From SVQP01 sp045603085 (lineage in GTDB: Bacteria; Bacillota; Clostridia; Oscillospirales; CAG-272), in the NCBI GenBank assembly GCA_045603085.1, contig JAZULL010000043.1:1-45211 (forward strand): DNA of 45,211 nucleotides, read 5' to 3'. Both the position numbers and the translations under genes were made by a program. Positions within the stretch are counted from its first letter, which is position 1. The number at the start of each line of letters is the position of its first letter. The notes under the pieces were generated by a model. The model saw only the letters and a program-made list of their open reading frames with translations, ran no database searches and had not been told where the DNA came from. Of this stretch, positions 38,796 to 45,211 are shown piece by piece.

Positions 38796-40874
38796 ATGAT
38801 GAAAAGACTGTTTTGCCTGTGCCTTTGCATCACGCTTTCGCTCTCTTTAGGAGCAGCGCTGTGTGTGAGTGCGGCGGAGAAGAATATGATTAAAAACGGA
38901 AATTTTGAAAAGAAAACGTCAAGCTGGCAAACGTGGAGCAATGACCCCGCAAATTGCACGGCTGAGCATGCCAAGGGCGCGGGCGTTGACGGCTCGGGTG
39001 CTCTGTGCATGACAAATACAACCCCCTCGGCCAACAGTGTGTTCCAGTATGCAAAAATGGAATACGGTAAGACCTACCTGATGCAGGCCGACGTCAAGTA
39101 CGAAAACGTGTCGCCCGACGGCGCGGGAGTGGTGCTTGGTATGGCCATATACGATTCTGCCGCCAACAATATCGGCGAAATGGTGTCCGCGTCGCATTAC
39201 GGCACCAGCGACGGCTGGGTAAAGATCAATTTCGTTTTCACGATTACAAATGAAAACGCGGTCAACGCCACCGCCGGCCCCAGGCTGTGGTTCAGCACGG
39301 GCACGGTGTACGTGGATAACGTCACGCTGTGTGAGATGACCAATATCGGGGCCGAGGCCGAGTCGGGTGTTTACGATCTGACCGTGTCCGACACGCCCAA
39401 CACCCACCCCACGGTGGGACTTGGCTGTGAGTGGGATCCCAAGCTGCTGTTGCCCGTCAACCTTGAGCGCGGTGTGACTGACGAGGATCTGCAGCTGATC
39501 AAGCAGAGAATGGACGAAATGGGTCTGCAGACAGTACGCATGATGGTCATGCCCGAGTGGTTTGAGCCCGTCAACGACAACGACGATCCAAAGAGCGCGG
39601 ATTTTGCCAACTTCCGCTGGGATTCGGACGAGGTCAAGTGCACCTTTGCATATCTGCAGGTGTGCCGGGAGCTTGGTGTGGACGTCACGTTGACTTGGTG
39701 GGGTGCGGCCGCAGGGGATTGGCTTTCCTATCCCGATTGCGGAGATTGGCTGAGCGCGCCCAACGATCTGGACGAGATGGCAGAGAACGTGGTCACGGTA
39801 CTGCGCTATATCAGGGAGCGGCTGGGGTACGATTGCGTCAAGGGCGTGATACTCCAGAACGAGCCCAGCTATTCCTTCAAGGTATCGGGCGGCGTGGTGG
39901 ATTTCGACCGCTACGTGCAGTATTATAAAACCGTGGACGCCTACATGACCGAGGCGGGGCTGGATGACATCATGCTGATCGGTGCGGACGACGCGCAAAG
40001 CCTTGGCTGGTATTGCCGCGCGTATGACGAGCTGAAGGACGTGTGTGACATGTTTGATTCCCACACCTATTCCTGGAGCTACGATATGCCGTATCTGGAT
40101 GACATGATCGAGGAATTTGTCAAGGGAAGAGTCGATTATTCTGCCGATAAGCCGTATGTGTTCGGCGAGTTTGGTGACGGCAGTGCGCAGGGCGCGTATG
40201 CCGCGGCGTCTACCGAGACCTATGGGCGCGGACTTTTCGTCGCATCCATGGCGGTCAATTCGCTGGGCGCGGGCGCGTCGGGACTTTCCTACTGGCCGCT
40301 TCATGACGTTTACTATTACTATAATGAAACGGGCGGCGACAACTATGGGCTGATGAGCATGGGGCTGATCGGTTACAAGACCGACGGCGAATGGAGCTAC
40401 CGCCCCACCTATTATGCATGGGGACTGCTTTGCAATTATATTCCCAAGGGCTCAACCGTCTATCCCGTCACGGGTGAGGATGGGGGACTGATCGACGCTG
40501 TGTGCGTGCGCTCTCCCGAGGGTGCGTGGTCGCTGATCGCGGTCAACCGCTCGGCGGCAGAGCAGACGGTCAATATCTCGACCGATCTGTTTGACTGTGA
40601 AATGGACAGCTATCTGTTTTGCGAGAGCACACTGCCCACCGACGGCTCGCAGATCGCGTCCGACGGCAAGGTAGAGGCCACCGATGGCGTATACAGCATC
40701 ACCCTGCCGGCGTACAGCTTCAAGGTGCTGGGCGGCGAACCCGAGGAGCCCCCCGTGTCTGAAACCGAGACCGAGCAGGCAGAGCAGAGCGGATGTAAAT
40801 CCCTGGCCGCCCCCGTAGCGGCGTTGGCACTTGCCACCGCGGCCGCCGTGGCCGTTAAGAAAAAGAAGGACTGA
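38796..40874 (+). CDS. Secreted GH-A clan glycosidase with CBM and C-terminal anchor
   Basis: About 692 residues. ATG 38796 (AGAGG 5 nt upstream) is preferred to the long overlapping frame; ATG 38799 is equally possible. A signal peptide (ALCVSAAE) is followed by a CBM4/9-like sandwich (about 30-180, IKNGNFEKKTSSWQTW, VYVDNVTLCEM). A TIM barrel follows with clan GH-A features: VRMMVMPEWF, acid/base Glu356 in LQNEPSYS and nucleophile Glu458 in FGEFGDG. A small beta domain and an acidic Thr/Glu linker precede a C-terminus of SGCKS, an Ala-rich helix and KKKKD. The nearest families by layout are GH39/GH5/GH30-like; the substrate is not assigned. It forms an operon with the DUF5107 gene. Confidence 0.82.
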   Translation: MMKRLFCLCLCITLSLSLGAALCVSAAEKNMIKNGNFEKKTSSWQTWSNDPANCTAEHAKGAGVDGSGALCMTNTTPSANSVFQYAKMEYGKTYLMQADVKYENVSPDGAGVVLGMAIYDSAANNIGEMVSASHYGTSDGWVKINFVFTITNENAVNATAGPRLWFSTGTVYVDNVTLCEMTNIGAEAESGVYDLTVSDTPNTHPTVGLGCEWDPKLLLPVNLERGVTDEDLQLIKQRMDEMGLQTVRMMVMPEWFEPVNDNDDPKSADFANFRWDSDEVKCTFAYLQVCRELGVDVTLTWWGAAAGDWLSYPDCGDWLSAPNDLDEMAENVVTVLRYIRERLGYDCVKGVILQNEPSYSFKVSGGVVDFDRYVQYYKTVDAYMTEAGLDDIMLIGADDAQSLGWYCRAYDELKDVCDMFDSHTYSWSYDMPYLDDMIEEFVKGRVDYSADKPYVFGEFGDGSAQGAYAAASTETYGRGLFVASMAVNSLGAGASGLSYWPLHDVYYYYNETGGDNYGLMSMGLIGYKTDGEWSYRPTYYAWGLLCNYIPKGSTVYPVTGEDGGLIDAVCVRSPEGAWSLIAVNRSAAEQTVNISTDLFDCEMDSYLFCESTLPTDGSQIASDGKVEATDGVYSITLPAYSFKVLGGEPEEPPVSETETEQAEQSGCKSLAAPVAALALATAAAVAVKKKKD

Positions 40875-40932
40875 TATAAAAATCCTGTGCAACGCTATGC
40901 AAAATTAGCGGTAAAATCAAATCAAATAGAAC

Positions 40933-40961
40933 GAAAAGCAGAAGCCGGGCTTCTGCTTTTC
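40933..40961 (+). terminator. Terminator of the DUF5107-glycosidase operon
   Basis: A perfect 13-bp stem GAAAAGCAGAAGC/GCTTCTGCTTTTC with a 3-nt loop. The T residues are inside the stem, so it could work in both directions. Confidence 0.8.
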
Positions 40962-40995
40962 GTATCATAAGACGTGGCGGAGCATCCGCATGGGA

Positions 40996-41212
40996 AATCT
41001 CACCCACCGCAACCGCATTCAATCATCGCTCCAAGCATTCGCGATCATTGAATGCTGCGGTCCCCCCTCTCCCGCGGAGAGGGCTTGTCACAGCCCCCTT
41101 TAACAATGACCGAACAAAATGGATGTGCGCAAAAAGCCCTCTCGGCTCGAGAGGGGGGACCGCGGAGTGAAAGGGTCGCGTAGCGGAGCTTTCACGGGCG
41201 GTGGGTGAGATT
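40996..41212. mobile_element. MITE-like nested palindrome, no coding capacity
   Basis: A 217-bp element bounded by a perfect 15-bp terminal inverted repeat (40996-41010 with 41198-41212, AATCTCACCCACCGC). Inside are a second perfect 15-bp pair (41057-41071 with 41149-41163, GCGGTCCCCCCTCTC), a GAGAGGGCTT/AAGCCCTCTC pair, and a CATTCAAT-type hairpin (about 41025-41054) with one mismatch. It has no open frame of note. It lies between the glycosidase terminator and the ACT-operon terminator. Confidence 0.75.
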
Positions 41213-41236
41213 CATCACGCGGACGCTCTTTCACGT

Positions 41237-41279
41237 CATAAAAAACAGGAGCCTGATGCTTGTCAACAGACTCCTGTTT
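41237..41279 (-). terminator. Terminator of the IorA-PaaK operon
   Basis: Stem AAACAGGAG/CTCCTGTTT (41243-41251 with 41271-41279) with a 19-nt loop, followed by six T on the minus strand. It lies about 65 bp after the ACT gene; those 65 bp hold nothing else that I can see. Confidence 0.8.
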
Positions 41280-41343
41280 ATTATTTTAGTTCATTTCTTC
41301 GCTACGAATGCAGAGAGAAGAGCGGAAGATTTTTTTGTTCTGC

Positions 41344-41775
41344 TCAGATTCTGTAGATCTCGTTGGCCTTGGTGTCGTCAAAGCCGTTTGCGCAAAGGAT
41401 GGATTCTGCCTTGACGGGGTCGTCCACGCGCACGATCATGAGAGCCTTGCCAAGCGTCTTGCCTGCGCAGGCGTACATGTATTCCACCTCAATGTGGTTG
41501 TCTGCCAGAAGGGAAAGCACCTCGGCAGCTCCGCCCGGATGGTCGTTCATGACCACGGCCAGCACCTCTGTGACCTTGACGATCACACCGTCCTCGGAAA
41601 GGATGCGCTGTGCTACGTCCACCTTGTCCACGATCAGGCGCAGAACGCCGAAATCCGAGGTGTCAGCCAAAGAGAGTGCACTGATATCCACACCGCCGCG
41701 AGAAAGGTGCTCTAAGATGGGCACGAGATTGCCCTTGCGGTTTTCAACGAATACGGAAAGCTGTTTTACCTTCAT
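41344..41775 (-). CDS. ACT-domain regulatory protein
   Basis: A 143-residue protein made of two ACT domains (KQLSVFVENRKGNLVPILEH at the N-terminus; LAVVMNDHPGGAAEVLSLLA in the middle). ACT domains bind amino acids. This two-domain type regularly sits next to PaaK-type aryl-CoA ligases in anaerobes, here 18 bp after it. It may sense an aromatic or branched-chain amino acid and adjust the ligase; no effector can be read from sequence. Confidence 0.88.
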   Translation of the reverse strand: MKVKQLSVFVENRKGNLVPILEHLSRGGVDISALSLADTSDFGVLRLIVDKVDVAQRILSEDGVIVKVTEVLAVVMNDHPGGAAEVLSLLADNHIEVEYMYACAGKTLGKALMIVRVDDPVKAESILCANGFDDTKANEIYRI

Positions 41776-41793
41776 ATCTACTCTCTCCTTTTA

Positions 41794-43098
41794 TTAATAT
41801 TTTCTGTTATCGATAACGCGCTTGGCCTTGCCCTCGCTGCGCGCAATGGTCTTGGGGTTGACCAGATGTACCTTGGCGGAAATGCCCAGCATATCGCGAA
41901 GTCCCGAGGTGATCCTCTTTTCCACAGCCTCGATCGAGCGGATATCGTCGGCAAACAGCGCCTCGCTCATTTCCACGTTGACGTCAAAGGTGTCGGTGTT
42001 GTTGACGCGATCCACCACGATCTGATAGTTGGGTGTGATATCGCCGCCGCTGACCTTGAGCAGCACCTCCTCGATCTGAGAGGGGAAGACGTTGACGCCG
42101 CGGATGATCAGCATATCGTCGCTTCTGCCGTTGGGCTTGCGCATGCGCACGTGGGTTCTGCCGCAGGCGCACTTTTCATAGTTGAGCGAGCAGATGTCGC
42201 GGGTGCGGTAGCGGATGACGGGGAAGCCCTGCTTGGTGATGGTGGTGAACACCAGCTCACCTGTTGCACCTGCCGGAAGCACCTCGCAGGTGTCGGGATC
42301 AATGATCTCGGGGATAAAGTGATCCTCCCAGACGTGCATGCCCGCCTGGCATTCGCATTCGCATGCCACGCCGGGGCCAAGGATCTCGGAAAGACCGTAA
42401 ATATCGTAAGCGCGAAGTCCCAGCTTATCCTCGATCTGGCGGCGCATATCCTCACTCCAGGGCTCGGCACCGAAAATGCCGACCTTGAGCGAAAGCTGGC
42501 CTTTCAGTCCCAGCTTTTCGATCTCCTCGCCCAGATACATGGCGTAAGAGGGGGTACAGCAAAGCGCGGTTGCGCCAAAGTCTGCCATGGTCTGGATCTG
42601 CAGGGAGGTGTTGCCCGAGGACATGGGAATGACGGTTGCACCCAGCGCCTCGCCGCCGCCGTGTGCGCCCAGACCGCCCGTGAACAGGCCGTAGCCATAG
42701 GACACCTGCACGATGTCCTCGCGGGAAAGGCCGATGGCCTCAAACATTCTTGCCACGCACTCGGCCCACATGTCAAGGTCGTCCTTGGTGTAGCCGACTA
42801 CGATTCTCTTGCCGGTCGTGCCCGAGGAGGCGTGCACGCGCACGATCTCGGACATGGGGGTGGCAAACAGACCAAAGGGATAATAGTCGCGCAGATCGCT
42901 CTTGTAGGCGAAGGGCAGCTTGGAGAGATCCTCGATGCCGTGAATGTCGTCGGGGGTCAATCCTTTTTCATTCATGCGGTTGCGGAAGCACTCCACGTTG
43001 TCGTAACAGCGCTTGACTTGTGCAACCAATCTCTCGCTCTGCAGCTGTTCCAGCTGTTCGCGAGGCATACATTCGATGGAAGGATTTCTGATAGCCAT
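41794..43098 (-). CDS. paaK: Phenylacetate-CoA ligase family enzyme
   Basis: A 434-residue adenylate-forming ligase that joins aryl acetates to CoA using ATP. It has the P-loop-like HASSGTTGKRIVVGYT, the Y-G-x-x-E-like AYDIYGLSEILGPG and YRTRDICSL, and a zinc-type cysteine cluster (CECECQ; KCACGRTH). The C-terminal subdomain carries RSDDMLIIRGVNVFPSQIEE. Next to indolepyruvate oxidoreductase it probably handles indole-, phenyl- or hydroxyphenylacetate, either making the CoA ester or recovering ATP-linked acid from it. Confidence 0.93.
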   Translation of the reverse strand: MAIRNPSIECMPREQLEQLQSERLVAQVKRCYDNVECFRNRMNEKGLTPDDIHGIEDLSKLPFAYKSDLRDYYPFGLFATPMSEIVRVHASSGTTGKRIVVGYTKDDLDMWAECVARMFEAIGLSREDIVQVSYGYGLFTGGLGAHGGGEALGATVIPMSSGNTSLQIQTMADFGATALCCTPSYAMYLGEEIEKLGLKGQLSLKVGIFGAEPWSEDMRRQIEDKLGLRAYDIYGLSEILGPGVACECECQAGMHVWEDHFIPEIIDPDTCEVLPAGATGELVFTTITKQGFPVIRYRTRDICSLNYEKCACGRTHVRMRKPNGRSDDMLIIRGVNVFPSQIEEVLLKVSGGDITPNYQIVVDRVNNTDTFDVNVEMSEALFADDIRSIEAVEKRITSGLRDMLGISAKVHLVNPKTIARSEGKAKRVIDNRKY

Positions 43099-43126
43099 AG
43101 GGAGCCTCTTTTCTTGGTTTAGGGTG

Positions 43127-43810
43127 TTAGGATTTTTTGCGCTTCAGATTTAAGATGATGCCCAGCGCAACCGAGAGCAATGCCGCCATGGCCACCTGAT
43201 ATTCGGCAGGGAGCATGAAGGTCACGGTGTGTGCGGGAATCCAGAACAGCGGAACGGTCTTGAGCAGTGTAAATCCTGCAAACTTTTCCCAGTCGACCTT
43301 GTGGATGACGTTGGAAAGGCTGATTTTTCTCTTGCCGGTCGCGCGAATGTCAAGGTAGGTGTCCGAGCATTTGTGCAGCGCCATAAAGGTTGGTCCGAAG
43401 GAGAGATTCATGGTGGCGCTGATAAAGAATGCCTTCAGAAAGCTGTTAAAGAGTTCGTTTTGTGCATGGGGGAGCAGACCTTGTGCCATCAGTGCGTCCA
43501 CACCTGCGCCGAAGATCTTCATCATGTAGGTGATCCATACACCGATCACACCCCAGATCAGAAATCTTGCCCAAACGTAAGAGGGCAGCGTCCACTCCTT
43601 CTTGGCAAGGCGAATGGCCAACAGCTCGCCTGCGGTTGCAAGAACGGCGAACTTGACAAAGCCCATGACGTAGGGGTGAGTTGAAGAAAGGGTTTTGAAC
43701 ACCTCGCGCGATGCGGGGATGATCAGGATTGCCGCAAACCCGCAAAGCGAGAGCGCGATATAGCAAATAATCAGGATCTTTTCCCACGTGGGAGAGGTCT
43801 CTTTTTTCAT
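43127..43810 (-). CDS. Mpv17/PMP22-like membrane protein in the aryl-acid operon
   Basis: A 227-residue membrane protein with about five helices (ILIICYIALSLCGFAAILII, WARFLIWGVIGVWITYMMKI, AALLSVALGIILNL) and a basic cytoplasmic tail. The segment FLKAFFISATMNLSFGPTFM with DWEKFAGFTLLKTVPLFWIP and HTVTFMLPAEYQVAMAAL recalls bacterial Mpv17/PMP22-like proteins (the W-x-x-P-x-x-x-x-x-F pattern). It lies 2 bp after iorB and 28 bp before paaK, clearly in the operon. A role in moving aryl acids or metabolites across the membrane is a guess from context. Confidence 0.65.
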   Translation of the reverse strand: MKKETSPTWEKILIICYIALSLCGFAAILIIPASREVFKTLSSTHPYVMGFVKFAVLATAGELLAIRLAKKEWTLPSYVWARFLIWGVIGVWITYMMKIFGAGVDALMAQGLLPHAQNELFNSFLKAFFISATMNLSFGPTFMALHKCSDTYLDIRATGKRKISLSNVIHKVDWEKFAGFTLLKTVPLFWIPAHTVTFMLPAEYQVAMAALLSVALGIILNLKRKKS

Positions 43811-43812
43811 AA

Positions 43813-44394
43813 TTATACCTCTTGCTTGTAACGGTAGCCCGCCTCAAAGGCGCGCAGGTTGACCTCAAGGAATTTGGCGGGCACGCATGCGCGCACCGAG
43901 TCTGTCCAGACCTCGTAAGGGATATTTGTGTTCTTGGCCATCACACCCATCAGTACCACGTTGACCGCCTTGGCGTTGCCGGCGGCCTTGGCCATGGAAA
44001 GGGCGTCAAGTGCGGTCAGATCGACCTTGGCATCCAGCGTCTCGAGAATGCCTTCGGGGTACTGTGCCGCGCCGGTGATGACCGGCATGGGGTTGATTTT
44101 CTGGGTGTTGGCGATCATTTTGCCGCCGATCTTGAGGTAGGGGAGCGCACGAAGCGCCTCCAGCTGCTCAAAGGCCAGAATGATGTCAGCCTCGCCCTTG
44201 TCGATGATGGGGGAGTAGACCTTGTCGCCGTATTTGACGTAGGTGACGACGCTGCCGCCGCGCTGGGACATGCCGTGCACCTCGGAGACCTTGACGTCAT
44301 AACCGAGCGAGAGAATGGCGTTACCGAGGATACGGCTGGCAAGGAGCGTGCCCTGACCGCCAACGCCAACGATCATAATACTTACGTTTTTCAT
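43813..44394 (-). CDS. iorB: Indolepyruvate:ferredoxin oxidoreductase beta subunit
   Basis: A 193-residue subunit of the oxidoreductase that converts aryl pyruvates from aromatic amino acids to aryl-acetyl-CoA with reduction of ferredoxin. It has the gamma-type nucleotide/CoA-binding start IMIVGVGGQGTLLASRILG and the SEVHGMSQRGGSVVTYVKYG block typical of IorB. ATG 44394 is 2 bp after the iorA stop, with GGAGG inside the iorA end. Confidence 0.94.
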   Translation of the reverse strand: MKNVSIMIVGVGGQGTLLASRILGNAILSLGYDVKVSEVHGMSQRGGSVVTYVKYGDKVYSPIIDKGEADIILAFEQLEALRALPYLKIGGKMIANTQKINPMPVITGAAQYPEGILETLDAKVDLTALDALSMAKAAGNAKAVNVVLMGVMAKNTNIPYEVWTDSVRACVPAKFLEVNLRAFEAGYRYKQEV

Positions 44395-44396
44395 GG

Positions 44397-45211
44397 TCAG
44401 TCCTCCTTTTTCTCAATTGCGCCGAAGGGGCAAACGCCCAGGCAAAGTCCGCAGCCGTTGCACTGCGTGGTATCAATGCTGACCGAGCCATCGGCATTCA
44501 CCGAAATAGCGGGACAGCCAAGCTTGGTGCACTTTTTGCATTTTTTACACTTGTCGTTGATCTCGCAATGTCCCGTGTACTTAACGTGCTTGAGCAGAGC
44601 GCAGGGACGCTGTGCAATGATGACCGAGGGCTCGTTTGCCGCCAGCTCCTCGCGCACGGCGGCCTCAAAGCCTGCAAGATCAAAGGGGTCGGCCACGCGC
44701 ACGCGGTCAACGCCCACGGCGCGGCAAAGGGCTACCAGATCCACCGCGCGGGTGTCCTCGCCGCGGATGGTCTTGCCCATGGCGGGGTTCTGCTGATGCC
44801 CCGTCATGCCGGTGATCGAGTTGTCCAGCACGATCACGGTATTCGCACCCTTGTTGTAAACGATATCGATCAGGCCGGTGATGCCGGAATGAATAAAGGT
44901 CGAGTCGCCGATCACGCTGACCAGCTTTCCGTTAAATTCCTCGCCGCGCACCTTGGCCATGCCGAATGCCGCGCTGACCGATGCACCCATGCAGATGGTT
45001 GTGTCAACCGAGGAAAGGGGAGCAACCGCGCCCAGGGTGTAACAGCCGATGTCGCCCGAAACGGTCAGACCCAGCTTCTTGAGAATATAGAACGTACCTC
45101 TGTGAGGACAGCCCGCGCACATCACGGGGGGACGGTTGGGGATAGCAGATTCCAGCGCCACGTACGCGGGGTTGGGCGTGCCCAGCACAGCCGTGCGGAT
45201 CATGGCGGGGG
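44397..45211 (-). CDS. iorA: Indolepyruvate:ferredoxin oxidoreductase alpha subunit, N-terminus beyond window
   Basis: The C-terminal 270 or so residues of a protein usually about 600 long; the frame is open through the right edge. It includes the thiamine-diphosphate part (CAGCPHRGTFYILKKLGL, GDIGCYTLG, VSVIGDSTFIHSG, DNSITGMTGHQQNP) and the C-terminal ferredoxin domain with CKKCKKCTKLGCP and CNGCGLCLGVCP for two 4Fe-4S clusters. It partners IorB. The Met at 45203 is internal and not a start. Confidence 0.94.
   Translation of the reverse strand, partial: PAMIRTAVLGTPNPAYVALESAIPNRPPVMCAGCPHRGTFYILKKLGLTVSGDIGCYTLGAVAPLSSVDTTICMGASVSAAFGMAKVRGEEFNGKLVSVIGDSTFIHSGITGLIDIVYNKGANTVIVLDNSITGMTGHQQNPAMGKTIRGEDTRAVDLVALCRAVGVDRVRVADPFDLAGFEAAVREELAANEPSVIIAQRPCALLKHVKYTGHCEINDKCKKCKKCTKLGCPAISVNADGSVSIDTTQCNGCGLCLGVCPFGAIEKKED

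Overview
The window reads as chromosomal DNA from an anaerobic, probably gut-dwelling Clostridia (Oscillospirales/Christensenellales-like Firmicutes; the exact genus cannot be told from here). The grounds are Gram-positive ribosome-binding sites (GGAGG), many lipoprotein signal peptides without outer-membrane proteins, a group-I ECF vitamin transporter with a cobalamin riboswitch, indolepyruvate:ferredoxin oxidoreductase, a 4Fe-4S aldo/keto reductase, and a moderately GC-rich sequence with sigma-A promoters that nearly all have a 17-bp spacer and a TGn extended -10. No tRNA, rRNA, phage, IS or CRISPR was seen.

Layout. 1-1397: end of a thioredoxin gene coupled to a rhodanese lipoprotein, facing a Crp/Fnr regulator. 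1513-3520: a secreted metallophosphoesterase, a decayed gene, and a leftward transcription unit of about 400 nt that looks like a structured non-coding RNA. 3600-16079: an alpha-glucan/galactan locus with three lipoprotein hydrolases (pullulanase, GH53 galactanase, GH13 amylase) followed by a strongly promoted maltodextrin-type binding protein with an extra C-terminal domain, two intercistronic stem-loops, MalF- and MalG-type permeases and an MsmX-type ATPase. 16185-18053: a DUF5696-like putative glycosidase. 18377-25746 (leftward): two fused ATPase-permease ABC proteins, a PnuC-type vitamin transporter with a structured leader, thioredoxin reductase plus thioredoxin, and a small repeat protein. 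25919-28984: a large secreted GH99/GH71-like protein. 29112-35386 (leftward): a cobalamin-riboswitch-controlled operon encoding an HNH-repeat DNA-binding-like protein, two transcobalamin-like (DUF4430-type) surface proteins, EcfT, a fused EcfA and an S component. 35416-40874: aldo/keto reductase, DUF5107-TPR protein and a secreted GH-A clan glycosidase. 40996-41212: a MITE-like nested palindrome. 41344-45211 (leftward): an aryl-acid operon of IorA, IorB, an Mpv17-like membrane protein, PaaK-type CoA ligase and an ACT-domain protein.

How it fits together: the cell appears to digest starch-like and galactan polymers at its surface, import the oligosaccharides, capture corrinoids with a two-protein, intrinsic-factor-like surface apparatus feeding a dedicated ECF transporter, and ferment aromatic amino acids. 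The most interesting item is the corrinoid locus, where an alpha/alpha-toroid and a DUF4430 domain, the two halves of mammalian transcobalamin, occur in one membrane protein split by a transmembrane hairpin. The second is a shared C-terminal signature (Gly-Cys, hydrophobic helix, basic tail) on three secreted proteins from three different loci, suggesting an uncharacterised surface-sorting signal.
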